Assembly: GCA_965276825.1 (NCBI GenBank)
Contig: OZ255630.1
Location: 3,348,001 to 3,412,000 of the forward strand
From: G965276765 sp965276825
Lineage (GTDB): Bacteria > Actinomycetota > Acidimicrobiia > Acidimicrobiales > Palsa-688
Direction of reading: 5' to 3'
Length of the DNA: 64,000 nucleotides
The position numbers and the translations under genes were made by a program. Under the pieces are notes generated by a model, which saw nothing but the letters and a program-made list of their open reading frames with translations, did not search any database and was not told the origin of the DNA. This document shows, piece after piece, positions 7,663 to 16,434 of this stretch. Position 1 is the stretch's first letter, and each line of letters opens with the position of its first letter.

Positions 7663-8676
7663 TCAGGGTGTCGGGTCGGCCACGTGGATGAGCCGCTTGC
7701 CGGTGCTGGCCCCGGCGAGCAGGCCGACGAGCCCATCCGGGGCCCGCTCGAGCCCCTCGAGCACGTCCTCGGTGGCTCGCAGGGTGCCATCGGCCAGCCA
7801 CCCGGCGAGGGCGGCCGTGCCCTCGGCGAAGCGGTCGGCGAAGTCCGTCACCACGAAGCCCTCCATCCGGATCCGCCTGGTGACGAGCAGGCCGGGCACT
7901 CCCGAAGGACCCGCCGCCGGGCTCCCCGTGTCGTACTGCGACACCACCCCGCAGCAGGCGATCCGACCGTGCAGGTTCATCCGGGACAGCACGGCTTCGA
8001 GCACCGGGCCGCCGACGTTGTCGAAGTACACGTCGACGCCGTCTGGGCAGGCCTCCTTCAGCTCGCGTCGCAGGTCGGGCGAGCGGTGGTTGACTGCGGC
8101 GTCGAAGCCGAGCTCGCCCGTGAGCCACGCCTGCTTGTCGGCCGACCCGCAGATCCCGACGACCCGGCAGCCGTGGTGCTTGGCGATCTGGCCGACGAGG
8201 TTGCCCGTCGCCCCGGCGGCGGCCGAGACCACGACCGTCTCCCCCGGCGCAGGGGCGCCCACGTCGAGCAGGCCGAAGTAGGCGGTGAGGCCGGTGACGC
8301 CGAGGACGCTCAGGTAGTCGGACAGTCGGGCGACGGTGGGGACCACCTGCAGTCCTCTGGCCGGCACGACGGCCTCGTCGCGCCATCCGACGTCACCGGC
8401 CACCAGGGTCTCGGCCGGCAGGCTCGGGTCGTCGGACTCGGTGATCTGGGCGATGCCGTAGCCGGGCATGACGTCGCCGGCGACCACCGCGCTCCGGTAG
8501 GTCGCCCCCTGCATCCACGCCCGGTTGGCCGCGTCGATCGACAACCAGAGAAGCCGGGCTCGTAGCTCGCCCGGCCCGCGGTCGGCGCGGGGCGCGTCCT
8601 CCAGGGTGAAGTCGTCGACCGACAGCCGACCATCGGGCACCCGGCGCAGCACCCACTGGCGCCCGGCGCCGCTCAC
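7663..8676 (-). CDS. NADP-dependent zinc-free MDR oxidoreductase
   Basis: 337 residues. The cofactor fold contains VSAAAGATGNLVGQIAK, the nucleotide-binding loop typical of the leukotriene-B4 dehydrogenase/CurA/YncB group, and YFDNVGG, also a family marker. Zinc-ligand cysteines are absent. Family members reduce the double bond of alpha,beta-unsaturated ketones or aldehydes with NADPH in the cytoplasm. It is followed directly by the lipoprotein hydrolase, whose possible CTG start overlaps this TGA. Confidence 0.9.
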   Translation of the reverse strand: MSGAGRQWVLRRVPDGRLSVDDFTLEDAPRADRGPGELRARLLWLSIDAANRAWMQGATYRSAVVAGDVMPGYGIAQITESDDPSLPAETLVAGDVGWRDEAVVPARGLQVVPTVARLSDYLSVLGVTGLTAYFGLLDVGAPAPGETVVVSAAAGATGNLVGQIAKHHGCRVVGICGSADKQAWLTGELGFDAAVNHRSPDLRRELKEACPDGVDVYFDNVGGPVLEAVLSRMNLHGRIACCGVVSQYDTGSPAAGPSGVPGLLVTRRIRMEGFVVTDFADRFAEGTAALAGWLADGTLRATEDVLEGLERAPDGLVGLLAGASTGKRLIHVADPTP

Positions 8677-8812
8677 GACGCCCCCCCTCGCGATCTCGTC
8701 ACCCGGCCCTCCTCGTCACCTCGTCGGAGCCGGACCTTACCGACGTGGTGTCCCGATGACGTGGCGTTCCGATGACGTGGCGTCTCGCCGGGCGGGCCGG
8801 GGCCTGCGAGGC

Positions 8813-9076
8813 TCAGGAGACGAAGTCGACCAGGGACCTGGGGATGATGTCGGCCACCGCGAGGGACCTGGCCCTGGCCCCAACGGCCCGGAGGTGAGCC
8901 TCGGCGACGGTGTCGTGGTCGTGGATGTCGGTGGGCACCAGGCTCCGGTGCCCGAGTGAGGCCCGCACGGCGCCCAGCTGGCGGTCGACGGCGCAGAGGG
9001 TGGCGACGATGCGGCCCAGCTGGGCGCGGGACGAGCCGATGGTGCGCACGGGGAGGTGGCCGGGATCGGGCTTCAC
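8813..9076 (-). CDS. Small hypothetical protein, 87 aa (second of a pair)
   Basis: GTG 9076 overlaps the upstream stop as GTGA, and codon bias is strongly coding. The protein is alpha-helical in character with the segment LGRIVATLCAVDRQLGAVRASLG, an acidic-His stretch DIHDHDTV, and a C-terminus ending SLVDFVS. No signal peptide, membrane helix or known motif was recognised. The tight coupling to the next entry implies the two products work together. Confidence 0.55.
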   Translation of the reverse strand: MKPDPGHLPVRTIGSSRAQLGRIVATLCAVDRQLGAVRASLGHRSLVPTDIHDHDTVAEAHLRAVGARARSLAVADIIPRSLVDFVS

Positions 9077-9324
9077 GCCTCGATCCCGGCGACCCACGAG
9101 CGGACCTTCCCGTCGGGCCGACCCTTGCCGGCGGCGGTTGCCCCGACCGTGGCGGCGACGGTGGACGTGGCGCCCACGAGGAGGGACAGGCAGCGGTGGT
9201 GGCCGGTCAGGATCTCGCCCACGGCTCGGGCGCGCCCCTTCCACAGCGCGGCTGACACGTCGTCGAGCGTTCGAGTCGAAACGCCGGTCGCCACACGTCG
9301 GTCATCGGCGGCGACCGTCCCCAC
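9073..9324 (-). CDS. Small hypothetical protein, up to 83 aa (first of a pair)
   Basis: Coding bias is good from about residue 18 onward; the first codons are weaker, so an internal GTG (about residue 11) may be the true start. A helical N-half (TLDDVSAALWKGRARAVGEIL) is followed by a small-residue segment of Ala, Thr, Val and Gly that could be membrane-active or a flexible linker. The family is not recognised. It is divergent from the secreted protein at 9413 and shares an 88-bp promoter region with it. Confidence 0.5.
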   Translation of the reverse strand: MGTVAADDRRVATGVSTRTLDDVSAALWKGRARAVGEILTGHHRCLSLLVGATSTVAATVGATAAGKGRPDGKVRSWVAGIEA

Positions 9325-9412
9325 CTGAGCCCACCGGGGGCGTTTGTGGGCAGCTGTCCCATTCGCGGTGTAGCGTTTTCGAAAGGGTGTTCCATCGAGA
9401 GATTGGGGTCAG

Positions 9413-11212
9413 ATGAAGCAGTTCGACAGGCGGCGCGCAGCCGTCGCAGGTGTGGCAGCGGCGGCCGCGGCCTTCGGGCTGGTCGCCGGGGGCGCGTCCA
9501 TCGCGTCGGCCTCGGCGAGCACCAAGGCATCGGCTAGCACTCAGGGCAGGCCGACGACCACCGGGGCGCCGGCGAAGGTCAAGGTGAGCCACGCCCAGCT
9601 CCATTCGGCGGGCCAGGTCAACCTGGGCGCGGCCCGCTCGCCTGCGTCGGCGCAGGCCAACTCCGGGACCAGCCTCCCCGGCGAGCACTACAAGGTGGCC
9701 GATCCGGACCGGAGCTCGGTGTTCTCGCCAGGGGGCGCCAACGCCGGCAGCGCCAAGCTGTCGTCCGCGGTCGGCAACCACGCGGTGAGCGCCAGCTCCG
9801 GAGCGGGGACGGTCGGCTTCGTCGGCATCACCGGGCCTGCGCAGGCCAAGGTCAACGGCAACGGTGACCTCGAGCCGCCGGACCAGGGTCTGTGCTCGGA
9901 CGGGTCGACGACCATCGAGTTCGTCAACAACGCCCTGCAGGCGTACTCCACCTCCGGCGCTTCGCTGGCCGGGCCGATCGCCTCGACCACGGTCTTCGGC
10001 CTGCCGACGACCGACTCCCTCTCCGATCCGCGCTGCTCCTTCGACGCGCCGACGCACCGGTGGTTCTTGACCGAGTTCACCGTCGGCACGACCAACGCCG
10101 CCGGCCAGGCGACCTCGCCGAGCACGCAGTACATCGCCGTCAGCGACACGTCCAACGGTCTCGGCAGCTACCACATCTACAGCATCGACACGACCGACGC
10201 GACCACGTCGGGGTGCCCGTGCTTCGGTGACTACGACATGATCGGCGCCGACGCCAGCGGCTTCTACATCACCACCAACGAGTTCGGGCTCAGCTCGGGC
10301 GCCTACAACGGGTCGATCATCTACGCCGTGTCCAAGAAGGCGCTCGAGACCTCCAACTCCCTCGGCTCGCCTTCACCGACGGTGGTGACCTACCGGCTGC
10401 TGTCCGACGCCTTCGGCCAGCCGTACCACGTGTCGCCCTCGTCGACCCCGCCGGGTGGGGCGTACGCCCCCAACCGGGAGTACTTCGTCGAGACCAACTC
10501 CAACGCCAACCAGGACAACCACCTGGTCGTCTACACCATGCAAGACACCAAGGCGTTGACCACCGGGGGCACACCGTTCCTGACGAACGCGGAGATCTCG
10601 AGCGAGTCCTACGCCTTCCCGCCGGTCGCCAACCAGAAGGCCGGCCCGATCCCGCTGGGCAAGTCGGTCAACAACCCCGAGGGGGTGCTGCAGGCCGACT
10701 TCAACGCCATCCAGGAGGTCACCTACACCGGCGGCCAGCTCTACGCCGAGGCCGACACGGCGGCGGCCGGTGGCAAGGACGGCATCGCCTGGTTCATCCT
10801 CAAGCCGGCGACGGGCACGACGCCGACCACCGTCGCCCATCAGGGCTACGTGACCTCGCCGGGTCTCAACCTCCTGTACCCGGACATCGCCGTCGACTCG
10901 ACCGGCAAGGGCTTCCTCGTGTTCTCGATGGCCGGCGCGTCGGCCTACCCGAGCGCGGCGGACCTGACCTTCGGGCCCACCGGCCCGAGCGGGTCGATCT
11001 CCACCGTGGCGGCCGGCACGGCTCCTGAGGACGGCTTCACCTGCTACGCCGCCCTGGTTGGTCCGGGCTACGGGGGCTGCCGCTGGGGTGACTACTCCGC
11101 CGGTGTAGCGGCCAATGGCCGCATCTTCATGGCCACCGAGTACATCCCGCCCACGTCGCGTGACACCTTCACCAACTGGGGCACCTACGTCTGGAGCAGC
11201 CCGACGCCCTGA
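9413..11212 (+). CDS. Large secreted protein of unknown function
   Basis: 599 residues. The N-terminus (MKQFDRRRAAVAGVAAAAAA) has an arginine cluster followed by a long Ala/Val/Gly core ending near ASASA, a Sec or possibly Tat signal. The mature part is poor in charge and rich in Thr, Ser, Gly, Asn and Tyr, with repeated beta-strand blocks such as IGADASGFYITTNEF, suggesting a beta-propeller. Cys pairs (SGCPCF, GGCRWGDY) could form disulfides outside the cell. A TAGCGT hexamer about 40 bp upstream may be the -10; GGGG before the ATG is the ribosome site. No catalytic motif recognised. Confidence 0.75.
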   Translation: MKQFDRRRAAVAGVAAAAAAFGLVAGGASIASASASTKASASTQGRPTTTGAPAKVKVSHAQLHSAGQVNLGAARSPASAQANSGTSLPGEHYKVADPDRSSVFSPGGANAGSAKLSSAVGNHAVSASSGAGTVGFVGITGPAQAKVNGNGDLEPPDQGLCSDGSTTIEFVNNALQAYSTSGASLAGPIASTTVFGLPTTDSLSDPRCSFDAPTHRWFLTEFTVGTTNAAGQATSPSTQYIAVSDTSNGLGSYHIYSIDTTDATTSGCPCFGDYDMIGADASGFYITTNEFGLSSGAYNGSIIYAVSKKALETSNSLGSPSPTVVTYRLLSDAFGQPYHVSPSSTPPGGAYAPNREYFVETNSNANQDNHLVVYTMQDTKALTTGGTPFLTNAEISSESYAFPPVANQKAGPIPLGKSVNNPEGVLQADFNAIQEVTYTGGQLYAEADTAAAGGKDGIAWFILKPATGTTPTTVAHQGYVTSPGLNLLYPDIAVDSTGKGFLVFSMAGASAYPSAADLTFGPTGPSGSISTVAAGTAPEDGFTCYAALVGPGYGGCRWGDYSAGVAANGRIFMATEYIPPTSRDTFTNWGTYVWSSPTP

Positions 11213-11265
11213 CCGGACCCGACGTCCGGCCACGCCGGTCGGTCGGCCACCAGCTGATCGCGTCC

Positions 11266-11302
11266 CTGTGCGCTGCTACCCGAACGGGGTGGTGGCGCAC
11301 AG
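11266..11302. terminator. Hairpin between convergent genes, likely bidirectional terminator
   Basis: Left arm 11266-11281 pairs with 11287-11302 over 16 positions, three of them G-U, around a 5-base loop. It lies in the gap between the secreted-protein stop (11212) and the PLP-enzyme stop (11342). There is no U-tract on either side, as is usual for high-GC actinobacterial terminators. Confidence 0.55.
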
Positions 11303-11341
11303 GCGCGTCCGGGCCCGGCGCGTCGGGATCGGCGGGGGGCG

Positions 11342-12313
11342 TCAGCCGCCGTCGGCCGACAGCCAGGAGCGCCACGGGTCGGTGAGCAGCGCCGGGGTGC
11401 CCCCGGTGGCCAGGAGGACGACGCGTGCGCCGCGCTCGACCCGGCCGCGGTCGACGGCGTCGACCAGGCCGGCGAGGGCCTTGCCGCTGTAGACCGGGTC
11501 GAGGAGCAGGCCCTCGGTGCGGGCCGCCAGCCTGAGGGCATCCCGGCAGGCGTCGGTCGGTGCGCCGTAGCCCGCGCCGAAGCGGTCGTGGTCGATCCGG
11601 CAGCGACCGGACGGTGCCGGGAGCCCGGCCGCCTCGGCGGCGGCCGCCGCCGCCCGCGGCACCCAGTCGTCGAGGTCGGGGCGGGTGCCGGCGTCGACGC
11701 CGAGCACGGCGTCGAGATCGCCGAGGCCGGCGGCCAGGCCGGCGTGGGTGCCCCCGGTGCCGTCGGCGGTGACCACCAGGTCGACGTGGCCGGCCTGGGC
11801 GAGCAGCTCCCGAGCGGCCCGCACGTACCCGAGGGTCCCGGTGAGCGACGCCCCGCCGAGGGGGATGGCGAAGGGACGTCGTCCGGCGCGCTCGACGGCG
11901 CCGGCCTCCTCGACGATGGCCGCATCGAGCTCTGCGTAGGGGAGGTCGCCGCGCGAGGCGAGCTCGGCGCCGAAGAGCCGGTCGAGGACCAGGTTGCCGC
12001 CGGCCTCGGCCGGCGGGTGGCCGCCGAGCACCAGCACGCAACCCAGGCCGAGCCGGGCGGCGGTCGCCGCGGTCAGCCGGGCGTGATTGCTCTGCGGGCC
12101 ACCGCCGGTGACCAGGACGTCGCAGCCGGCGGCGACGGCTTCGGCGGCCAGGAACTCGAGCTTGCGGACCTTGTTGCCCCCGCCGCCCAACCCGGTGAGG
12201 TCCTCGCGCTTGACCAGCAGCGAGCCGGAGGCCAGGCCGATCGCCGCCCCCAACCGGTCGGCCGGCTGGATTGGGGTCGGGGAGGCGAACAGGTCGACGC
12301 GGGGCAGTCGCAC
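11342..12313 (-). CDS. PLP-dependent D-cysteine desulfhydrase / ACC deaminase family protein
   Basis: 323 residues of a fold-type II PLP enzyme. The PLP lysine lies in LGGGGNKVRKLEF near residue 47; TGGGPQSNH and TADGTGGTHAGL are the phosphate- and substrate-binding loops of the ACC deaminase/D-cysteine desulfhydrase family. Members cleave 1-aminocyclopropane-1-carboxylate or D-cysteine to ammonia and a keto acid; the two activities cannot be separated by eye. It begins only 10 bp after the response-regulator stop, so it is probably transcribed with the two-component operon. Confidence 0.8.
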   Translation of the reverse strand: MRLPRVDLFASPTPIQPADRLGAAIGLASGSLLVKREDLTGLGGGGNKVRKLEFLAAEAVAAGCDVLVTGGGPQSNHARLTAATAARLGLGCVLVLGGHPPAEAGGNLVLDRLFGAELASRGDLPYAELDAAIVEEAGAVERAGRRPFAIPLGGASLTGTLGYVRAARELLAQAGHVDLVVTADGTGGTHAGLAAGLGDLDAVLGVDAGTRPDLDDWVPRAAAAAAEAAGLPAPSGRCRIDHDRFGAGYGAPTDACRDALRLAARTEGLLLDPVYSGKALAGLVDAVDRGRVERGARVVLLATGGTPALLTDPWRSWLSADGG

Positions 12314-12323
12314 CCGAGCGACG

Positions 12324-13028
12324 CTACGGGCCGTGCGGCCCCGGCCGGCCGTCGCCGGGGGTCAGCAGGCCGAGCTCGTAGGCGGCGACCACGGCCTGGA
12401 CCCGGTCACGCAGGCCGAGCTTGGTCAGGACGTGGGAGATGTGGGTCTTGACCGTCGTCTCGGAGATGAACAGCTCGGCGGCGATCTCCGCGTTGGAGCA
12501 GCCCCTGGCCACGGCGAGGAGCACCTCGACCTCCCGGCCGGTCAGGCCGTGGCGGTCCGCCGCCCCTTCTTCGGGCACCGGGCGCTGCAGGCGGGGGAGC
12601 ATCCGGGCGAGCAGGCGGGTGGTCACCGCGGGCGAAAGCACCGCCTCGCCCGCTGCGGTGACCCGCACGGCGTGGGCCAGCTCCTCGGGGGTGGCGTCCT
12701 TGAGCACGAAGCCGGTGGCGCCCGCGGCGAGGGAGTCGGTGACGTAGTCGTCCTCGCCGAAGGTGGTCACCATCAGGATCCGGCTGGGGCTGGCGGTCGC
12801 GGCCAGCCGCCTGACCACCTCGATGCCGTCGAGGCCGGGCATGCGGATGTCGAGCACCACCACGTCCGGGTCGAGGCGGCCGATCTCGCTGATCGCCGTC
12901 TCCCCGTCGGCCGCCTCGCCGACCACCTCGAGGTCGGGCTGAGCGCCGAGGATCATGGCGAAGCCCTGCCGGATCAGCGGTTGGTCGTCGACGAGGACCA
13001 CCCTGATGGTCGGGCCGGGCTCGCTCAC
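12324..13028 (-). CDS. NarL/LuxR-family response regulator
   Basis: 234 residues. The receiver domain has acidic residues VDD near residue 12, the phospho-acceptor Asp in VVVLDIRMPGLDG and the conserved Lys in FVLKDATPEEL. The C-terminal HTH has LTGREVEVLLAVARGCSNAEIA and ISETTVKTHISHVLTKLGLRDR. It is paired with the histidine kinase immediately upstream. The GTG start lies inside the last unit of a 32-bp tandem repeat that separates the two genes. By position it probably controls the ABC-2 transporter of the same operon. Confidence 0.93.
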   Translation of the reverse strand: MSEPGPTIRVVLVDDQPLIRQGFAMILGAQPDLEVVGEAADGETAISEIGRLDPDVVVLDIRMPGLDGIEVVRRLAATASPSRILMVTTFGEDDYVTDSLAAGATGFVLKDATPEELAHAVRVTAAGEAVLSPAVTTRLLARMLPRLQRPVPEEGAADRHGLTGREVEVLLAVARGCSNAEIAAELFISETTVKTHISHVLTKLGLRDRVQAVVAAYELGLLTPGDGRPGPHGP

Positions 13029-13219
13029 GCGGAGACCGAGCTACAACGGGCCTCGCTCACGCGGAGACCGAGCTACAACGGGCCTCGCTCATGCGGAGAC
13101 CGAGCTACGACGGGCCTCGCTCATGCGGAGACCGAGCTACGACGGGCCTCGCTCATGCGGAGACCGAGCTACGACGGGCCTCGCTCACGCGGAGACCGAG
13201 CTACGACGGGCCTCGCTCA
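13021..13219. repeat. 32-bp tandem repeat spanning the kinase stop / regulator start
   Basis: Units start at 13021, 13053, 13085, 13117, 13149 and 13181, with a partial at 13213. On the minus strand each unit carries a stop-start overlap (GTGA, or ATGA in the three units reading ctcatg). Each start opens an 11-codon frame ending at the next unit's TGA. The kinase's own TGA enters the array and the regulator's own GTG leaves it. Units differ by start G/A, which also makes a synonymous Ala change, and by one Cys/Arg codon change. Confidence 0.95.
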
Positions 13220-14521
13220 CGCGGAGACCGTGCCGCGACCGGTGCTCGCGCCGAGCGCGGGCAGGTGGGCGACGACCGACCAGCCTCCGTCGCTCGGTCC
13301 CACGGTGACCAGACCGTGGGCCAGGGCCGCCCGCTCCCGCATGCCCTCGAGTCCGTGCCCGGCACCGGGGGCGACGGCCCCGGGTGCGGCGACCGTGGCG
13401 ATCGGGGCCTGGCCGTTGGTGATCGACACGTCGACGCCGCGCTCGTCGTAGGCGAGGGTGACGACCGTGAAGGCCCCCGGCGCGTGGCGGACGGCGTTGG
13501 TCAGCGCCTCCTGCACGATCCGGTAGGCGGCGAGCGAGGGCCCGGCGTCCAGCGGTCGGGGGACGCCCTCGGTGCGCAGGATCACGGGTTGGCCGGCGGC
13601 GACGGCCCCGGCGACGAGGGTGGGGACGTCGGTGACCGCCGGCTGGGGGGCGCGCGGCGCGCCCTCGACCTCGGCGGCCGGGACCCTCCGCTCCCGCAGG
13701 TCACGCCGAGCGCCGGCGGCGGCGGCCGGCGCGGGCGCGGGCGCGGGCCCGGTGCGCTCGTCGAAGCGCAGGGCGTCGAGCATGTCGCGCAGCTCGGTCA
13801 TGGCCAGGCGGCCGCCGGCGATCATGGAGTCGAGGACCGGCCGGGTGAGATGGCCGGCCGGGAGGTTCTCGCGCACGGCGCCGGCCTGCACGACCAGGAG
13901 GCTGACATGGTGGGCGACTACGTCGTGGAGCTCCCTGGCGATGCGCACCCGCTCGGCGGCGACGGCGCGCGTCGACGCCCACGACTGCTCCCGCTCGGCC
14001 GCTTCGGCCCGCTCGCGGTAGCTCACGAACAGCTCCCGCTGCGACCGGACGTACAGGCTGACGGCCGTGACGGCCGCGCAGAGGAACACCTCGGGCACGA
14101 CGACACCGTTGTGCCCGGATCCGGCCCACGACGCGACCGAGAACACCACGGCCGTGGCCGCCGCCGCCACGAGGGTCGGACGCGCAGGGCGGCTCGTGCC
14201 GTAGGTGTACAGGGCGACCACGGTGACGACCGTCGGGCCGACCTGGGGCTGGCCGCCGATGAGGGTGGCGATGCCGCCCACGGCCACCACCGCGGCGAGC
14301 ACCTCCGCCGGCCGGCGTCGCCGCAGCAGGAGGGCGACGAGGGCGACGATGGTGAGGACGGCCGCGATCCTGCGGTGCGTGCTCGAGTCGGGGAGCGACG
14401 CGACGACGACCGAGCCGACCCCCGCCGCCGTGGTGGCCGCGGTGACCAGTGCGATCACGCCGATCCGCCACCAGCGGGGGGCGACCGTCACCTGCGTCGA
14501 CGTCGCCCCCCCGCCGGTCAC
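13217..14521 (-). CDS. Sensor histidine kinase, HisKA_3 type
   Basis: 434 residues from GTG 14521, next to the permease TAG. The N-terminal half has about five to six hydrophobic segments without a large extracellular loop, so it probably senses within the membrane or through the ABC partner. The dimerisation motif is RIARELHDVVAHHVSLLVVQ with the phospho-His. The ATPase has EALTNAVRHAPG (N box) and GHGLEGMRERAALAHG (G box). A Pro/Ala-rich insert lies between helix and ATPase. It is coupled to ABC permease and response regulator, the common arrangement for envelope or antibiotic stress sensing. Confidence 0.9.
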   Translation of the reverse strand: MTGGGATSTQVTVAPRWWRIGVIALVTAATTAAGVGSVVVASLPDSSTHRRIAAVLTIVALVALLLRRRRPAEVLAAVVAVGGIATLIGGQPQVGPTVVTVVALYTYGTSRPARPTLVAAAATAVVFSVASWAGSGHNGVVVPEVFLCAAVTAVSLYVRSQRELFVSYRERAEAAEREQSWASTRAVAAERVRIARELHDVVAHHVSLLVVQAGAVRENLPAGHLTRPVLDSMIAGGRLAMTELRDMLDALRFDERTGPAPAPAPAAAAGARRDLRERRVPAAEVEGAPRAPQPAVTDVPTLVAGAVAAGQPVILRTEGVPRPLDAGPSLAAYRIVQEALTNAVRHAPGAFTVVTLAYDERGVDVSITNGQAPIATVAAPGAVAPGAGHGLEGMRERAALAHGLVTVGPSDGGWSVVAHLPALGASTGRGTVSA

Positions 14522-14523
14522 GC

Positions 14524-15366
14524 CTACGCGTCCCTGCGCTCGATCACCTGCGAGGCGACGATCAGCACGATCACCGTGAAGAGCACCATGACGCCGAAGC
14601 CGGACCACGCCGCCAGGGTATGGGCGTCGCGGTGCAGGACGAGGATCTGACGCCCGGCCTGGGTCGGCCAGTACTCGGTGATCGGCTGGGCCCACGAGCT
14701 CGGGAGGGCCTGCACGACGCCGGGGAGGACGAACAGCAGCGCCACGATGGTCGAGATGCCGGCAGCCGTGCTGCGCACGATGGCGCCGATGGCCGCCCCG
14801 AGCAGCCCGATCAGCGCCAGGTAGAGTCCGGCGCCGATCACCGCCCGCAACACGTCGCGGTCGCCGAGGCTGGCCGTGGGGGCGTTGCCGGAGATGACGG
14901 CCTGGCCGAGCAGGAAGGCCACGAAGGCCGTGATCTCACCGACGACGACGAGCACGGCGGTGACCACCAGCGACTTGGCGGCGAGAAACTTCGTGCGCTG
15001 CGGGGTCGCGGCCAGGCTGGTGCGGATCATGCCGGTGCCGTACTCGGAGGTGACGATCATGACCCCGAGGACGGCGACGGCCAGCTGGGCGATGTTGAGG
15101 GCGAAGAAGCTGACCTGGGTGGGGTCCCACGTCAGCCGGTCGCCCAGGCTGCTCGACCCGTAGTGGGAGCCGGCCAGGTAGGACACGAGGGTCCCGATGC
15201 CGTCGGCCAGCACGACGGCCACGACCAGGGTGACCCAGGTGGACCGGACGGTGACGAGCTTGAGCCACTCGGAGCGGACGGTGTCAACGAAGGTGGCCCG
15301 GTGCGGGCGCCCGTCGGGCTCGGTGGCGAAGCGACGGGCGGTGGTGGGGACGGTGGCGGTGGTCAT
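14524..15366 (-). CDS. ABC-2 type transporter permease
   Basis: 280 residues, about six membrane helices: the first around TWVTLVVAVVLADGIGTLV, the last just before the C-terminal ERRDA. The SEWLKLVTVRSTW segment at the N-terminus is the typical start of ABC-2 permeases next to short ATPases. The ATG overlaps the ATPase stop (ATGA), giving strict 1:1 coupling. Substrate unknown; such modules export lantibiotics or other toxic peptides. Confidence 0.88.
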   Translation of the reverse strand: MTTATVPTTARRFATEPDGRPHRATFVDTVRSEWLKLVTVRSTWVTLVVAVVLADGIGTLVSYLAGSHYGSSSLGDRLTWDPTQVSFFALNIAQLAVAVLGVMIVTSEYGTGMIRTSLAATPQRTKFLAAKSLVVTAVLVVVGEITAFVAFLLGQAVISGNAPTASLGDRDVLRAVIGAGLYLALIGLLGAAIGAIVRSTAAGISTIVALLFVLPGVVQALPSSWAQPITEYWPTQAGRQILVLHRDAHTLAAWSGFGVMVLFTVIVLIVASQVIERRDA

Positions 15367-16277
15367 CGACGGGCCTCCTCGGCCGGGAACTCGACGCTGT
15401 CTCGGGTCATTTCCATGAAGGCCTCCTCGAGCGAGGCCCGCTGCGGGGTCAGCTCGAGCAGGGCGATGCCGCTGTTGAAGGCCAGGTCGCCGACGAAGGC
15501 GGTGTCGACCCCGGTGATCTCCAGGCCGCCGGCGGGGGCCGCGGCCACCATGGCGCCGGCGCCGGTGAGCGCCGTGCCGAGGGCGGCGTCGTCGCGACTG
15601 CGGACCAGCACCGACTGCCCGGACGAGGCGTCGACGAAGTCCTTGACGCTCGAGGCGGCGATCATCCGGCCCCGACCGATGACGATCAGATGGTCGGCGG
15701 TGAGGGCCATCTCGCTCATCAGGTGGCTGGAGACGAGGACCGTCCTGCCCTCGGCGGCGAGGGTCCGCATGAAGGTGCGGACCCAGAGGATCCCCTCGGG
15801 GTCGAGGCCGTTGACCGGCTCGTCGAAGATCAGGACCTCCGGGTCGCCGAGGAGGGCGCCGGCGATGCCGAGGCGCTGGCCCATGCCGAGGGAGAAGCCC
15901 CCGGCGCGCCGGTCGGCCACCTCGGTGAGCCCGACGACGCGCAGCACCTCGTCGACCCGGGACGCCGGCAGGCCGTTGGACGCGGCCAGCACCCGCAGGT
16001 GGTTTCTGGCCGTCCGGCCGCCGTGGAGGGCCTTGGCGTCGAGCAGGGCACCGACCTCGGTGAGCGGGGCCGGCAGGTCGCGGTAGGCCTTGCCGGCGAC
16101 GGTGACGGTGCCCGACGTGGGCGCGTCGAGGCCCATGATCATGCGCATGGTGGTCGTCTTGCCGGCCCCGTTGGGACCGAGGAAGCCGGTCACCTGGCCG
16201 GGTTGGATGGAGAAGGACAAGTCGTCGACGGCGGTGGTGGTGCCGTAGCGCTTGGTGAGCTGGTCGGCTCGGATCAC
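15363..16277 (-). CDS. ABC transporter ATP-binding protein
   Basis: 304 residues from GTG 16277 with GAGGAG upstream. Walker A is GPNGAGKTTT, the signature region FSLGMGQRLGIA, and Walker B VLIFDEPVNGLDPEG. The C-terminal extension of about 90 residues is typical of the CcmA/DrrA-like ATPases that drive ABC-2 permeases. First gene of the operon ATPase-permease-kinase-regulator-PLP enzyme. Confidence 0.93.
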   Translation of the reverse strand: MIRADQLTKRYGTTTAVDDLSFSIQPGQVTGFLGPNGAGKTTTMRMIMGLDAPTSGTVTVAGKAYRDLPAPLTEVGALLDAKALHGGRTARNHLRVLAASNGLPASRVDEVLRVVGLTEVADRRAGGFSLGMGQRLGIAGALLGDPEVLIFDEPVNGLDPEGILWVRTFMRTLAAEGRTVLVSSHLMSEMALTADHLIVIGRGRMIAASSVKDFVDASSGQSVLVRSRDDAALGTALTGAGAMVAAAPAGGLEITGVDTAFVGDLAFNSGIALLELTPQRASLEEAFMEMTRDSVEFPAEEARR

Positions 16278-16398
16278 GAAAGGGTCTCCTCGTCGTGGTG
16301 GTCGACCGCGGGCGGGGGTCCCGGCGGTGGGACCAGTGTGCGCACCGGAGGGACCCGACCGCATCGGGCGGAGGGACGATCGTGAGATCCTCCGCGAG

Positions 16399-16434
16399 GA
16401 GGAGGTTCAGCCGGCGGAGGAGGTTCAGCCGGCG
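16399..16434. repeat. 18-bp direct repeat duplicating the yjbQ stop codon
   Basis: Two perfect 18-bp units (16399-16416, 16417-16434). The second contains the real stop of the minus-strand YjbQ gene (TGA, 16427-16425); the first supplies an identical second TGA 18 bases downstream. Confidence 0.9.

Noticed and set aside
13021..13219. CRISPR-like 32-bp repeats
   Set aside because: Contiguous units without spacers; they derive from the kinase/regulator junction.
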